Assembly: GCA_022796015.1 (NCBI GenBank)
Contig: JAAWHU010000035.1
Coordinates: forward strand, 1 to 34,586
DNA from: Hungatella sp.
GTDB taxonomy: Bacteria; Bacillota; Clostridia; Lachnospirales; Lachnospiraceae
Direction of reading: 5' to 3'
DNA: 34,586 nt
Shown here: positions 6,845 through 13,913 of the stretch, in pieces
Layout: every line of letters begins with the position of its first letter
Numbering within the stretch: the first letter of the stretch is position 1
Notes under the pieces: generated by a model
Told to the model about the DNA's origin: nothing
What the model saw: only the letters and a program-made list of their open reading frames with translations
Database searches by the model: none
Program-made: the position numbers and the translations under genes

Positions 6845-8566
6845 ATGGACAGAAGAAATGAATATCCCCGTCCTGATTTTGTCAGAGACCAATGGATGAG
6901 CTTGAATGGTGAATGGGATTTTTATGTGAAGGAGGAGAAGAGAAGGATTCAGGTGCCTTTTGTCTGCCAAAGCCTTCTAAGCGGAATCGGAGAACGGATT
7001 GAGGAGGATCAGGTTGTTTATGAGCGTGTGTTCCAGGTTCCAAAAGCATGGAAGGGAAAGCAGGTTCGCCTGAATTTTGGGGCGGTTGACTACAGCTGCC
7101 AGGTCTTTGTGAACGGCCTCTTTGTGGGCAGCCATGTGGGAGGGCATACCCCCTTCAGCTTTGATCTTACGGAGGTTTTATGCTGGGGAGAGGAGCACAT
7201 CAGGGTCTGTGTCACAGATCCTCTGCAGGATGAGAGGATTGCCAGAGGCAAACAGTTCTGGAAGGAAAAATCAGAGGTAATCTGGTACACTCCAAGTACG
7301 GGAATCTGGCAGAGCGTATGGCTGGAGCCTGTAGAAAAGACCAGGCTTCAGTGGGTTCACTTTACGCCGGATATTGACGAGGGGATGGTACGGATTGATT
7401 ACTGCATGTCAGAGGAAGCAGCTCTGCCCTGCAGGACTCAGATTGTAATTACAAAGGATGGCCGGCAGGTATTTGAGGGAATCACGGATTGCCGGGAGAG
7501 GGAGCAGACCATTGCCGTGGATGTATTTCACAAAAAGGCCTTAACTGGTTTTTATCATTTTGGGGAATCCTGCTGGTCCCCGGAGAAGCCCAACCTTTAT
7601 GACGTGGTTATGAAGGTGGTATCCCGGGACGGAAAGGAGGATGAGGTAAAGACCTATTTCGGCATGAGAAAGATCGAGATAAAAGAGGGAAGGATCTACC
7701 TGAATCACAGGCCGTATTATCAGAAGCTGGTGCTGGATCAGGGATATTGGAAGGAAAGTCTCATAACCGCTCCGTCGGACGAAGCTTACATAGAGGATAT
7801 AAAAAAGGCGAAGGCCATGGGATTTAACGGATGCAGGAAACACGAGAAGGTGGAAGACCCCAGGTTTTTGTACTGGGCGGACCGCATGGGATTTCTGGTG
7901 TGGGAGGCCATGGCCAGTTTCTGGGTATATACCCCTCAGGCTGCTGCGGCGTTTATGAAAGAGTGGATGGATGTGATCCACAGAGATTATAACCACCCCA
8001 GTATTGTTGTGTGGGGAATGCTCAATGAAAGCTGGGGGGTGCCAGGAATCGGGCATGACAGGCAGCATCAGGCATTTGCCAAGGCATTGTATCACCTGGC
8101 CCACAGCCTGGATACCACCAGGCTGGTAGTGTCCAATGATGGCTGGGAGATGACGGATTCGGATATCTGCGCTTTTCATACCTACAAGCACGGCAGGGAG
8201 GGAGACAGACGGCGGCAGGAGCTGTTTCAGGAATCCTTAAAATCCGTGGAGGGGCTTCATCTGATTATGGAAAAGCCGGTGTTTGCTGAGGGAACCGGAT
8301 ATGAGGGCCAGCCGGTGATCCTAAGTGAGTTTGGAGGTATCGCTGTCTCTGATGAGGAGGAAGGCTGGGGCTATACCTCTGTGAACCGGGACGGCTTCTT
8401 AAAAGCCCTAAGCCGGGTGACGGAGGCCGTGTATGGGTCGAAGATCATCTGCGGATTTTGTTATACCCAGCTGACCGATGTGGAGCAGGAGAGGAACGGA
8501 CTGCTGACGGCAGACCATCAGTTTAAATTTGACCCGGAAGATATCCGAAAGATCATAGAACTTTGA
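6845..8566 (+). CDS. Glycoside hydrolase family 2 enzyme (beta-galactosidase/glucuronidase superfamily)
   Basis: This 573-residue protein has the three-part GH2 layout: an N-terminal sugar-binding jelly roll (about 1-160, with WMSLNGEWDFYVKEE and NFGAVDYSCQVFVNGLFVGSH), an Ig-like domain (about 170-275) and a TIM barrel (about 280-573). The acid/base is Glu395 in VVWGMLNESW and the nucleophile is Glu495 in PVILSEFGG. It has no signal peptide, so it acts on imported oligosaccharides or glycosides. ATG 6845 is chosen because GGAGG lies 7 bases upstream; the longer GTG-started frame has none. At the C terminus, where beta-glucuronidases carry the carboxylate-binding Asn-x-Lys motif, this protein reads ERNGLLTAD, so a canonical glucuronidase activity is doubtful. 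The TRAP transporter and regulator next door suggest one utilisation locus. Confidence 0.9.
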   Translation: MDRRNEYPRPDFVRDQWMSLNGEWDFYVKEEKRRIQVPFVCQSLLSGIGERIEEDQVVYERVFQVPKAWKGKQVRLNFGAVDYSCQVFVNGLFVGSHVGGHTPFSFDLTEVLCWGEEHIRVCVTDPLQDERIARGKQFWKEKSEVIWYTPSTGIWQSVWLEPVEKTRLQWVHFTPDIDEGMVRIDYCMSEEAALPCRTQIVITKDGRQVFEGITDCREREQTIAVDVFHKKALTGFYHFGESCWSPEKPNLYDVVMKVVSRDGKEDEVKTYFGMRKIEIKEGRIYLNHRPYYQKLVLDQGYWKESLITAPSDEAYIEDIKKAKAMGFNGCRKHEKVEDPRFLYWADRMGFLVWEAMASFWVYTPQAAAAFMKEWMDVIHRDYNHPSIVVWGMLNESWGVPGIGHDRQHQAFAKALYHLAHSLDTTRLVVSNDGWEMTDSDICAFHTYKHGREGDRRRQELFQESLKSVEGLHLIMEKPVFAEGTGYEGQPVILSEFGGIAVSDEEEGWGYTSVNRDGFLKALSRVTEAVYGSKIICGFCYTQLTDVEQERNGLLTADHQFKFDPEDIRKIIEL

Positions 8567-8617
8567 GTTTCGCAATTCGTCATAAAAACTTAAATAGCAA
8601 AACCGCCCGGGGTAGTG

Positions 8618-8623
8618 TATAAT
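8618..8623 (+). promoter_or_regulatory. Candidate -10 box for the SH3 lipoprotein gene
   Basis: A perfect TATAAT lies 52 bp before the start codon. The position 17 bp upstream reads TAGCAA, a poor -35 box, so the promoter is tentative. Confidence 0.35.
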
Positions 8624-8674
8624 CTATGATATCAGATGTGTCCTTTGATACCGATTGTTATGGAGGAATTGATT

Positions 8675-9688
8675 ATGAGAAAACAATGGATTGCTTTTGT
8701 GGCGGTCATGACTGCTGTAGGTATTTCAGCCTGCGGAAACGGTGATGGAATCGTGATAAACGGAACTACTGCTGCAGAGTCGGAGAGTACTCAGTTAGAA
8801 GGCAGTGACAGCGCGGGAGGGGAGACGACTTCCGGAACAACCATAGAGATTATAACAGGGGAGACGACGATGGCGCCGGAGACAGCGCCTGTGTCTACAG
8901 AAGAGTATACTCAGGCGCCGGCTCAGATTCAGCCGGAGACAACTGCATCCCAGCCGACTGCCAGTACCACAAAGGCGGCTACTCAGGCTGCCACCCAGCC
9001 GGAGACTACAGCGGCAAAGGTATATAAGGTAAAAGATGTGAAGAAGACCATGTATGCCACGGCGTCGGTTCGTGTCCGGGCCAGCTATTCCACCGGTTCC
9101 GATGTACTGGCAGGATTGTCCAAAGATGAAAAGGTGGAGGTTACAGGGGAGTCGGAGAACGGATGGCTTCGGGTTAATTATAAAGGCAATGTGGGCTATG
9201 TATCCAAGGATTACCTTACGGAGACTGCCCCCAAGACAGCCTTAGAAACCACCAATACAGACAAACCATCTACCGGGGCGTCCAACCCGGGAACTACAAA
9301 TTCCGGAACCCTGAGTCCAGGAAATCATGGAACAGGACCTACGGCACCTGCTGCCGGCAGCGGAGGAGCCACAGGCCCAGGGGGTTCCTCTAATCCTACT
9401 ACCAACGGGGCCGCAGGCCCGGGAGGAAGCACCGGTCCGGGAAGCACCAGCCCGGGAGGAAGTACAACTCCGGAAAGCACCAAGCCGGCCTCCGGCGGGG
9501 GCAGCTCCATCACAGGAAGCGTTACGGCCCTGGATCCTTCAGGCGTTACGGTTCAGACAAGCAACGGAACATCTTATCAGTTTGTATGGGGAGACAGTGT
9601 TCCTGCATTGGCGCCGGGAGAAAAGATTCAGATTTTCTATGAGACTACAAGCTCCGGAGAAAAGCGGGTGACCAGCTATTCCAAATAG
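8675..9688 (+). CDS. Secreted lipoprotein with bacterial SH3 domain
   Basis: The product is a predicted 337-residue lipoprotein: a short signal peptide ends in the lipobox ISAC at Cys20. Residues 21-120 are a Thr/Ser/Glu-rich spacer. Residues about 124-182 form a bacterial SH3 domain (ATASVRVRASYSTGSDVLAG, then GWLRVNYKGNVGYVSKDYL), a fold that commonly binds peptidoglycan peptides. Residues about 185-280 are a low-complexity Gly/Pro/Ser/Thr linker. The last 55 residues (SVTALDPSGVTVQTSNGTSY and on) look like a small beta domain. ATG 8675 has GGAGG 8 bases upstream; in-frame alternatives at 8636 and 8660 would put extra residues before the signal peptide. It is followed after 41 bp by darA, perhaps co-transcribed. 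Its precise role is unknown. Confidence 0.85.
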   Translation: MRKQWIAFVAVMTAVGISACGNGDGIVINGTTAAESESTQLEGSDSAGGETTSGTTIEIITGETTMAPETAPVSTEEYTQAPAQIQPETTASQPTASTTKAATQAATQPETTAAKVYKVKDVKKTMYATASVRVRASYSTGSDVLAGLSKDEKVEVTGESENGWLRVNYKGNVGYVSKDYLTETAPKTALETTNTDKPSTGASNPGTTNSGTLSPGNHGTGPTAPAAGSGGATGPGGSSNPTTNGAAGPGGSTGPGSTSPGGSTTPESTKPASGGGSSITGSVTALDPSGVTVQTSNGTSYQFVWGDSVPALAPGEKIQIFYETTSSGEKRVTSYSK

Positions 9689-9729
9689 ACGGCTCCGAAA
9701 GGTTATAAGTAAAGAGTGAGGTGAAAAGA

Positions 9730-10065
9730 ATGAAGATTATTTATGCGATTGTAAGTTCTGACGATGGCAACCGGGTTACGGAGGTGCTGAACGAGAATCA
9801 GTTTATGGTGACCAAACTGGCGACTACCGGAGGATTTTTGAAAAAGGGGAACTGTACATTGATGATCGGTACAGAGGCCGAGAAGGTGGATCATGCCATA
9901 GAGCTGATTAAGGAAACCTGCGGCAAGAGGCAGAAGATTACCTGCAATGTGCCTGCGCCCAATATCTCCTCTATTTCGGCCGGCTATATGATGATGCCCA
10001 TGACCGTGGAACTGGGAGGGGCCACTATATTTGTAACGGATGTAGAGCGGTTTGAGAAGATTTAG
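9730..10065 (+). CDS. darA: Cyclic-di-AMP receptor, PII-like (DarA/PstA family)
   Basis: This 111-residue protein is a PII-like trimeric binder of the second messenger cyclic di-AMP. The family signature is plain: MKIIYAIVSSDDGNRVTEVL, then VTKLATTGGFLKKGNCTLMIG near residues 24-44, and VELGGATIFVTDVERFEKI at the end. These match the B. subtilis DarA (YaaQ) pattern, in which the TTGGFL loop and the C-terminal GGAT strand contact the nucleotide. ATG 9730 is chosen because GAGGTG lies 6 bases upstream; GTG 9721 would add three residues. In Firmicutes c-di-AMP controls potassium and osmolyte uptake and cell-wall state. The partner of DarA proteins is still unsettled. A strong terminator follows. 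Confidence 0.95.
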   Translation: MKIIYAIVSSDDGNRVTEVLNENQFMVTKLATTGGFLKKGNCTLMIGTEAEKVDHAIELIKETCGKRQKITCNVPAPNISSISAGYMMMPMTVELGGATIFVTDVERFEKI

Positions 10066-10088
10066 GCCGAGAGAATAAAACTTCAAAG

Positions 10089-10142
10089 AGCCCGTGTTCG
10101 CTCGATTAATCCTGGAGCGAAGGCGGGCTTATATAATTTTTA
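10089..10142 (+). terminator. Rho-independent terminator after darA
   Basis: A long hairpin pairs AGCCCG (10089-10094) with CGGGCT (10124-10129) and TTCGCTC (10097-10103) with GAGCGAA (10115-10121). It is followed by a T/A-rich tract ending in a T run. Confidence 0.8.
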
Positions 10143-10272
10143 GAATTTTCAGTTAATTAATAATTAGAATCAAAAAAAGCCGACTAAAATGTTGTAATAA
10201 AACAAATAATTCAAATAAAATTATACAATTAAAGAATAGAATAAAAATATTAAAAAAATCTCAAAAAAAGCA
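10143..10272. other. A/T-rich tract upstream of the ncRNA promoter (UP-element-like)
   Basis: About 130 bp with almost no G or C and many runs of A lead directly into the -35 box at 10273. A-tracts in this position resemble UP elements, which bind the alpha C-terminal domain of RNA polymerase at very strong promoters. No open reading frame is seen here. Confidence 0.5.
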
Positions 10273-10301
10273 TTGACAAATCAAAGGAGTTGAACTATAA
10301 T
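10273..10301 (+). promoter_or_regulatory. Full-consensus sigma-A promoter of the noncoding RNA
   Basis: TTGACA (10273-10278) and TATAAT (10296-10301) match consensus at all twelve positions with the optimal 17-bp spacer. This is the best promoter in the window, and the next annotated plus-strand protein gene lies more than 3.5 kb away. Predicted transcription starts near 10308. Confidence 0.9.
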
Positions 10302-10307
10302 AAAGAC

Positions 10308-10810
10308 ATCAAAAAGAAACAAACAAGTTAGAGAAGATACAAAAGAGGATCGAAGAACTAACAAATATGAAAGAAGGAGGTACGGACCACCAAAGACTTA
10401 AGATTTGTTTCATCTATCAGATAAAGATGTGAATTTGAAAGAAGATAGATGAGACCAGGACCCCCTGAACTATAGGAAGCAGACCCGGAACATGGAAGCT
10501 ATGGATTCCGCATTCTAAGATCGTTAACAGAAGAAGATATTCGTTTGGTGATATGACGAGAAAGTATTGCTGGTGCGAAGTAGATTTTCGGAGTATAACA
10601 TTAGAAAGAAAGATGAAGAAAAAGGAACATACATAGAACGGGGAGCGGAATATAGGGAAGAACAATTAAATATAGAGAAACTTAAAGACAGACCCAAAAG
10701 GGGCATAGAGGTCTTTAAGAATTACCGGAAAAGAGAGGTAATAGTCCAATGGATGAGATAGTATAGAGGCGGGTATCGTGTAAGGAAAGAAAAAGACGAT
10801 ACCCGCTTCT
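10308..10810 (+). ncRNA. Putative large structured noncoding RNA, about 500 nt
   Basis: No protein gene is convincing here, yet the region sits between a consensus promoter and a 15-bp terminal stem. The predicted transcript is purine-rich and folds locally. GTTAG/CTAAC pairs at 10327-10331 and 10358-10362. A 12-bp stem with one G-U pair joins 10407-10418 to 10444-10455. CGGAA/TTCCG plus CAT/ATG form a bulged hairpin at 10486-10510. CTTAAAGAC pairs with GTCTTTAAG (10681-10689 and 10711-10719) around an inner CCC-AAAA-GGG hairpin. ATTACC pairs with GGTAAT (10721-10726 and 10737-10742). I do not see RNase P, tmRNA, SRP or 6S RNA signatures. It could belong to an ornate large RNA class such as ROOL, whose consensus I cannot check here, or be new. 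A 64-codon frame inside lacks a ribosome binding site and looks spurious. Confidence 0.62.
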
Positions 10811-10811
10811 G
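10765..10811. terminator. Terminal hairpin of the ncRNA, between convergent transcripts
   Basis: AGAGGCGGGTATCGT (10765-10779) pairs with ACGATACCCGCTTCT (10796-10810) over 15 bp with one G-U pair and a 16-nt purine-rich loop. The T tract after it is poor, so termination may be partial. It may also serve the radical SAM gene on the other strand. Confidence 0.6.
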
Positions 10812-10834
10812 CTGTGTGAATTTTTGCAGTAATC

Positions 10835-11758
10835 TTACGTTAACCCTTCCAGGTCAAAGGGCGGGGTGTATTCTTCCTTGGCACTGCATCTTTTTTGCAT
10901 ATAGCCATCACATAAGCCCAGTTCCAGGGCAGTATCCACAACCTTTTCATATTCATATGTAGTAATTCTCCGGCTGATCTCAGGATAGTCTGACGTGGTG
11001 CGGGCCAGATAGAAGGGGGTATACTGGCTTAAGAGGCTGATCTTATATCCTCCGTGAGGCAGTGTGTCCTTCATCCAGTGAAGGAGCTTTATGGAATCGC
11101 CCATTGCCCCGGGCAGAACCATATGGCGGATCATGACTCCCGATTTCAGCAGGCCGTTCTCGTCTGTTACAGGAGCGCCTGTCTGCTGTATCATCTGGGA
11201 AATGGCCCGGCTTGCGCAGGCAAAGTAATCTTCAGCCTTGGAGTAGCCTAGGGACAGAGCGGAGTCATAATATTTCAGATCAGGAAGCCAAATATCAATG
11301 TAGGGCTTAAGGGCTTTGATGACAGAGGCCCTTTCATAGCCGCCGCAGTTGTAGACTACGGGGATGGACAGGGAGGGCCGGGCCAGATTCAGGGCTTCTG
11401 TCACAGAGGGGAGATAGTGAGTGGCAGTGACCAGATTAATGTTGTGTGCGCCCTGGTTCTGAAGCTTTAAAAACAGCTCCGACAGTACCTGAGGCGTCAC
11501 CTCTTTTCCGAAGCCCTCATGGCTTATTTTGTAATTCTGGCAAAAACAGCATCTCAGGGTGCAGCCACTGAAGAATATGGTGCCGCTTCCCCTGGTGCCG
11601 CTGATGGAGGGCTCCTCCCAATGGTGAAGGGCGGCTCTTGCGATCATGGGCTGGGTGCCGCTCTGACAGAATCCTTTCTTGCAGGTGCGGTCCACGCCGC
11701 ACATGCGGGGGCACAGGCGGCAGCCGGTATATGTATAAGGAAAAGAATGGTTGGTCAT
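10835..11758 (-). CDS. PflA-like radical SAM protein of unknown target (COG1313/PflX type)
   Basis: This 307-residue enzyme carries the radical SAM cluster motif CTLRCCFC (Cys66, Cys70, Cys73). It is preceded by a cysteine-rich N-terminal segment, CRLCPRMCG (Cys13, 16 and 20) and CKKGFC (Cys26 and 31), typical of the PflX/AmmeMemoRadiSam-related group. The body has family strings such as NINLVTATHYLPSV, VVYNCGGYE and DIWLPDLKYYD. The start ATG 11758 is chosen because the Cys motif normally lies near the N terminus; a longer upstream frame crosses a perfect hairpin. No good ribosome binding site precedes the ATG, which is odd. The substrate of this group is not established. It could activate a glycyl radical enzyme or modify another partner, and no partner lies beside it. 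Confidence 0.83.
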   Translation of the reverse strand: MTNHSFPYTYTGCRLCPRMCGVDRTCKKGFCQSGTQPMIARAALHHWEEPSISGTRGSGTIFFSGCTLRCCFCQNYKISHEGFGKEVTPQVLSELFLKLQNQGAHNINLVTATHYLPSVTEALNLARPSLSIPVVYNCGGYERASVIKALKPYIDIWLPDLKYYDSALSLGYSKAEDYFACASRAISQMIQQTGAPVTDENGLLKSGVMIRHMVLPGAMGDSIKLLHWMKDTLPHGGYKISLLSQYTPFYLARTTSDYPEISRRITTYEYEKVVDTALELGLCDGYMQKRCSAKEEYTPPFDLEGLT

Positions 11759-11789
11759 AAAGGAGGGCTCTCTTTCTTTTGGGGGTTTG

Positions 11790-11834
11790 TTTTCTGTTAC
11801 GGGAAAGCTTCTGGAGCTTTCCCGTAACAGAAAA
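11790..11834. repeat. Perfect 20-bp inverted repeat (hairpin)
   Basis: The 20-base arms at 11790-11809 and 11815-11834 are exact reverse complements around the loop TCTGG. The repeat lies 31 bp before the radical SAM start and 21 bp after the stop of the small gene on the same strand. The stem is T-rich at its 5' base and A-rich at its 3' base, and no T run follows on either strand, so it is not an ordinary intrinsic terminator. Confidence 0.85.
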
Positions 11835-11855
11835 GGCTTTGCAGGATCCGGAAAG

Positions 11856-12029
11856 CTATGGGATTTCGGGATCCTTGGAGGAAGGGGGAGTGAGGTATGG
11901 GAACATTTCCTCATAGGCTTCCAGTTCCTCATCGGTTTCAGGAAGGGCGGGAATCAGTCCCGTACATTCCATGGAGGATACAATCGGGGTATCCAGAAAA
12001 TCATCCTCATCTGTTTCAAAAATATTCAT
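11856..12029 (-). CDS. Small acidic protein downstream of pyrG
   Basis: A 57-residue product begins MNIFETDEDDFLDTPIVSS and ends in PYLTPPSSKDPEIP. It is strongly acidic, with no membrane segment and no motif I can name. The start is supported by GAGGTG 6 bases before the ATG, a proper ribosome binding site. The reading frame, acidic composition and a position 61 bp after pyrG on the same strand support a real gene, probably co-transcribed with pyrG. The SMECTGLIPALP segment near residues 19-30 looks like a conserved core, and I have an impression of similar small hypotheticals in related bacteria that I cannot confirm. Function unknown. Confidence 0.65.
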   Translation of the reverse strand: MNIFETDEDDFLDTPIVSSMECTGLIPALPETDEELEAYEEMFPYLTPPSSKDPEIP

Positions 12030-12090
12030 GTTCTTCACCTCATGATTAGTATGAGCCGGAAAACCAAAAATATTCGGACAGACATCCATG

Positions 12091-13692
12091 TTATGTTGGA
12101 TTTTTTAAGGCGGCTTTTATAAATCCGCAAAACAGGGGGTGGGGCTTGTTGGGGCGGGACTTAAACTCAGGATGGGCCTGGGTTGCCACAAACCATGGAT
12201 GATCAGGAAGCTCGATCATCTCCACAATCCTGCCATCCGGGGAGATGCCTGACAGCAGCATTCCCTTTTGGGACAGAATCTGGCGGTAATCATTATTGAC
12301 CTCGTACCGGTGTCTGTGCCGCTCCCATATGGTTTCCTGGCCGTAAAGCTCATAGGCCCTGGACTCATGGTTTAAGACACAAGGGTAGGAGCCCAGCCGC
12401 AGGGTTCCTCCAAGCTCTTTTACTCCATCCTGTTCCGGCATGAGATGAATCACGGGATGGCAGGTGGAGGGCTCTAATTCCGTGCTGTGGGCACGGGGAT
12501 ATCCCACAACATTTCGGGCAAATTCCACGATTGCAAGCTGCATCCCCAGACACAGGCCCAGGAAGGGAACCTGATGCTCTCTGGCATAGCGGATGGCGAG
12601 AATCTTTCCGTCGATTCCCCTGCTGCCGAATCCCCCGGGAACCAGAATTCCATTTACGTTCCCAAGAAGCTCCTCCACATTGTCCGGTGTGACGGTCTCG
12701 GAGTCAATCCACTTGATGGATACATCGGTCCGGTTTGCCACACCTCCATGCTTTAAAGCCTCCACAACAGAGATATAGGCATCATGAAGCTGGATGTATT
12801 TTCCCACTAAAGCGATAGTCACTTGGAATTTCGGATGTTTCCAGGCGTTAATCATAGTCCCCCATTCTTCAAGCTCCGGCATAGGACAAGGAAGCTTTAA
12901 GCTCTGGCATACGACCTGGGCCAGATGTTCTTCTTCCATGGCAAGAGGGGCTTCGTACAGAAGCTCTACGTCAAGATTCTGAAGGACATGGGTCTGGGGA
13001 ACGTTGCAGAACAGGGCGATCTTGCCGCGGATATGATCGTCTAAAGGATGCTCCGTGCGGCAGACAATGATATCCGGCTGGATTCCCATGCCCTGAAGAT
13101 TCTTGACGCTGGCCTGGGTGGGTTTTGTCTTTAGTTCGCCGGAGGCTTTCAGATAGGGGATAAGGGTCACGTGAATAAGGATTGCATTGTCATGTCCCAC
13201 ATTGTGCCGGAACTGGCGGATGGCTTCAAGAAATGGCTGGCTTTCAATGTCTCCTACGGTTCCGCCTATCTCGATTATGGCGATCTCTGTGCCGGAGGAA
13301 GAATTCCGGTGAAAGCTTCTCTTGATTTCATCGGTAATGTGAGGGATTACCTGGACGGTGCCGCCGCCGTAGTCCCCCCGGCGCTCCTTGGACAGGACGG
13401 ACCAATAGATTCTGCCGGCTGTCACATTGGAGTTTTTTGTGAGATTTTCATTGATAAAGCGCTCGTAATGGCCCAGATCCAGGTCTGTCTCGGCGCCATC
13501 GTCGGTCACGAAGACTTCTCCGTGCTGGACAGGATTCATGGTACCGGGATCAATATTGATATAAGGGTCAAATTTCTGCATGGTAACATGATAGCCCCGT
13601 GCCTTGAGAAGACGCCCAAGAGATGCGGCAGTGATGCCTTTGCCAAGACCGGATACGACTCCGCCGGTAACAAATACATATTTCACGGACAT
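12091..13692 (-). CDS. pyrG: CTP synthase
   Basis: PyrG aminates UTP to CTP using glutamine and ATP, the last step of pyrimidine nucleotide synthesis. The 533-residue length is normal. The N-terminal synthetase domain shows [17 protein letters not shown] at residues 4-20, [20 protein letters not shown] and [10 protein letters not shown]. The C-terminal class I glutamine amidotransferase domain has GLCLGMQ with nucleophile Cys381 and a HPEFKSRP His/Glu pair near the end. ATG 13692 is chosen because GGAGGAGG lies 7 bases upstream; an in-frame start six codons earlier overlaps this site. I looked for the B. subtilis-type GGGC initiation and attenuator in the leader and do not see it. The gene is divergent from ftsH. 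Confidence 0.98.
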   Translation of the reverse strand: MSVKYVFVTGGVVSGLGKGITAASLGRLLKARGYHVTMQKFDPYINIDPGTMNPVQHGEVFVTDDGAETDLDLGHYERFINENLTKNSNVTAGRIYWSVLSKERRGDYGGGTVQVIPHITDEIKRSFHRNSSSGTEIAIIEIGGTVGDIESQPFLEAIRQFRHNVGHDNAILIHVTLIPYLKASGELKTKPTQASVKNLQGMGIQPDIIVCRTEHPLDDHIRGKIALFCNVPQTHVLQNLDVELLYEAPLAMEEEHLAQVVCQSLKLPCPMPELEEWGTMINAWKHPKFQVTIALVGKYIQLHDAYISVVEALKHGGVANRTDVSIKWIDSETVTPDNVEELLGNVNGILVPGGFGSRGIDGKILAIRYAREHQVPFLGLCLGMQLAIVEFARNVVGYPRAHSTELEPSTCHPVIHLMPEQDGVKELGGTLRLGSYPCVLNHESRAYELYGQETIWERHRHRYEVNNDYRQILSQKGMLLSGISPDGRIVEMIELPDHPWFVATQAHPEFKSRPNKPHPLFCGFIKAALKNPT

Positions 13693-13727
13693 GGTTTTTT
13701 CCTCCTCCATTTTTTAATAATTTACCT

Positions 13728-13733
13728 ATTATA
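13728..13733 (-). promoter_or_regulatory. Candidate -10 box for pyrG
   Basis: On the minus strand a perfect TATAAT lies 36 bp before the pyrG start codon. No good -35 box is seen at 16-18 bp, so this is a partial promoter call. Confidence 0.4.
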
Positions 13734-13798
13734 CAACCCTGCCTGGAAGAAATCCAGACTTTTTCCCTAAAATTTATATTTTTTTTAGGTCACTTTCC

Positions 13799-13827
13799 TT
13801 GATTTATGGGGAGACTGACACTATAAT
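13799..13827 (+). promoter_or_regulatory. Sigma-A promoter of ftsH
   Basis: TTGATT (13799-13804) and a perfect TATAAT (13822-13827) are separated by 17 bp. Transcription would start near 13834, giving a leader of about 80 nt. Confidence 0.8.
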
Positions 13828-13913
13828 AGAAAGGTATGTGCACCGGAAAGAGTGTTATATAGCATGGTATGGTATAAACTGGCCGCAGGGCAGAGATAGG
13901 AGAACTGGAATTT

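Noticed and set aside
9325-9513. Proline-rich minus-strand frame
   Set aside because: It is the antisense reading of the Gly/Pro/Ser/Thr linker of the SH3 lipoprotein; low-complexity GC-rich repeats keep several frames open.
10567-10761. 64-codon frame inside the noncoding RNA region
   Set aside because: It needs a TTG start, has no ribosome binding site, is strongly charged and repetitive in a purine-rich strand, and overlaps several RNA stems. I treat it as spurious.
10308-10810. RNase P RNA, tmRNA, SRP RNA or 6S RNA
   Set aside because: None of the conserved core strings of these RNAs was found, such as the RNase P GAGGAAAGTCC core or the tRNA-like ends of tmRNA.
13711-13830. B. subtilis-style pyrG attenuator with GGGC start
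   Set aside because: The predicted pyrG transcript does not begin with GGGC and no terminator hairpin lies between the -10 and the start codon.
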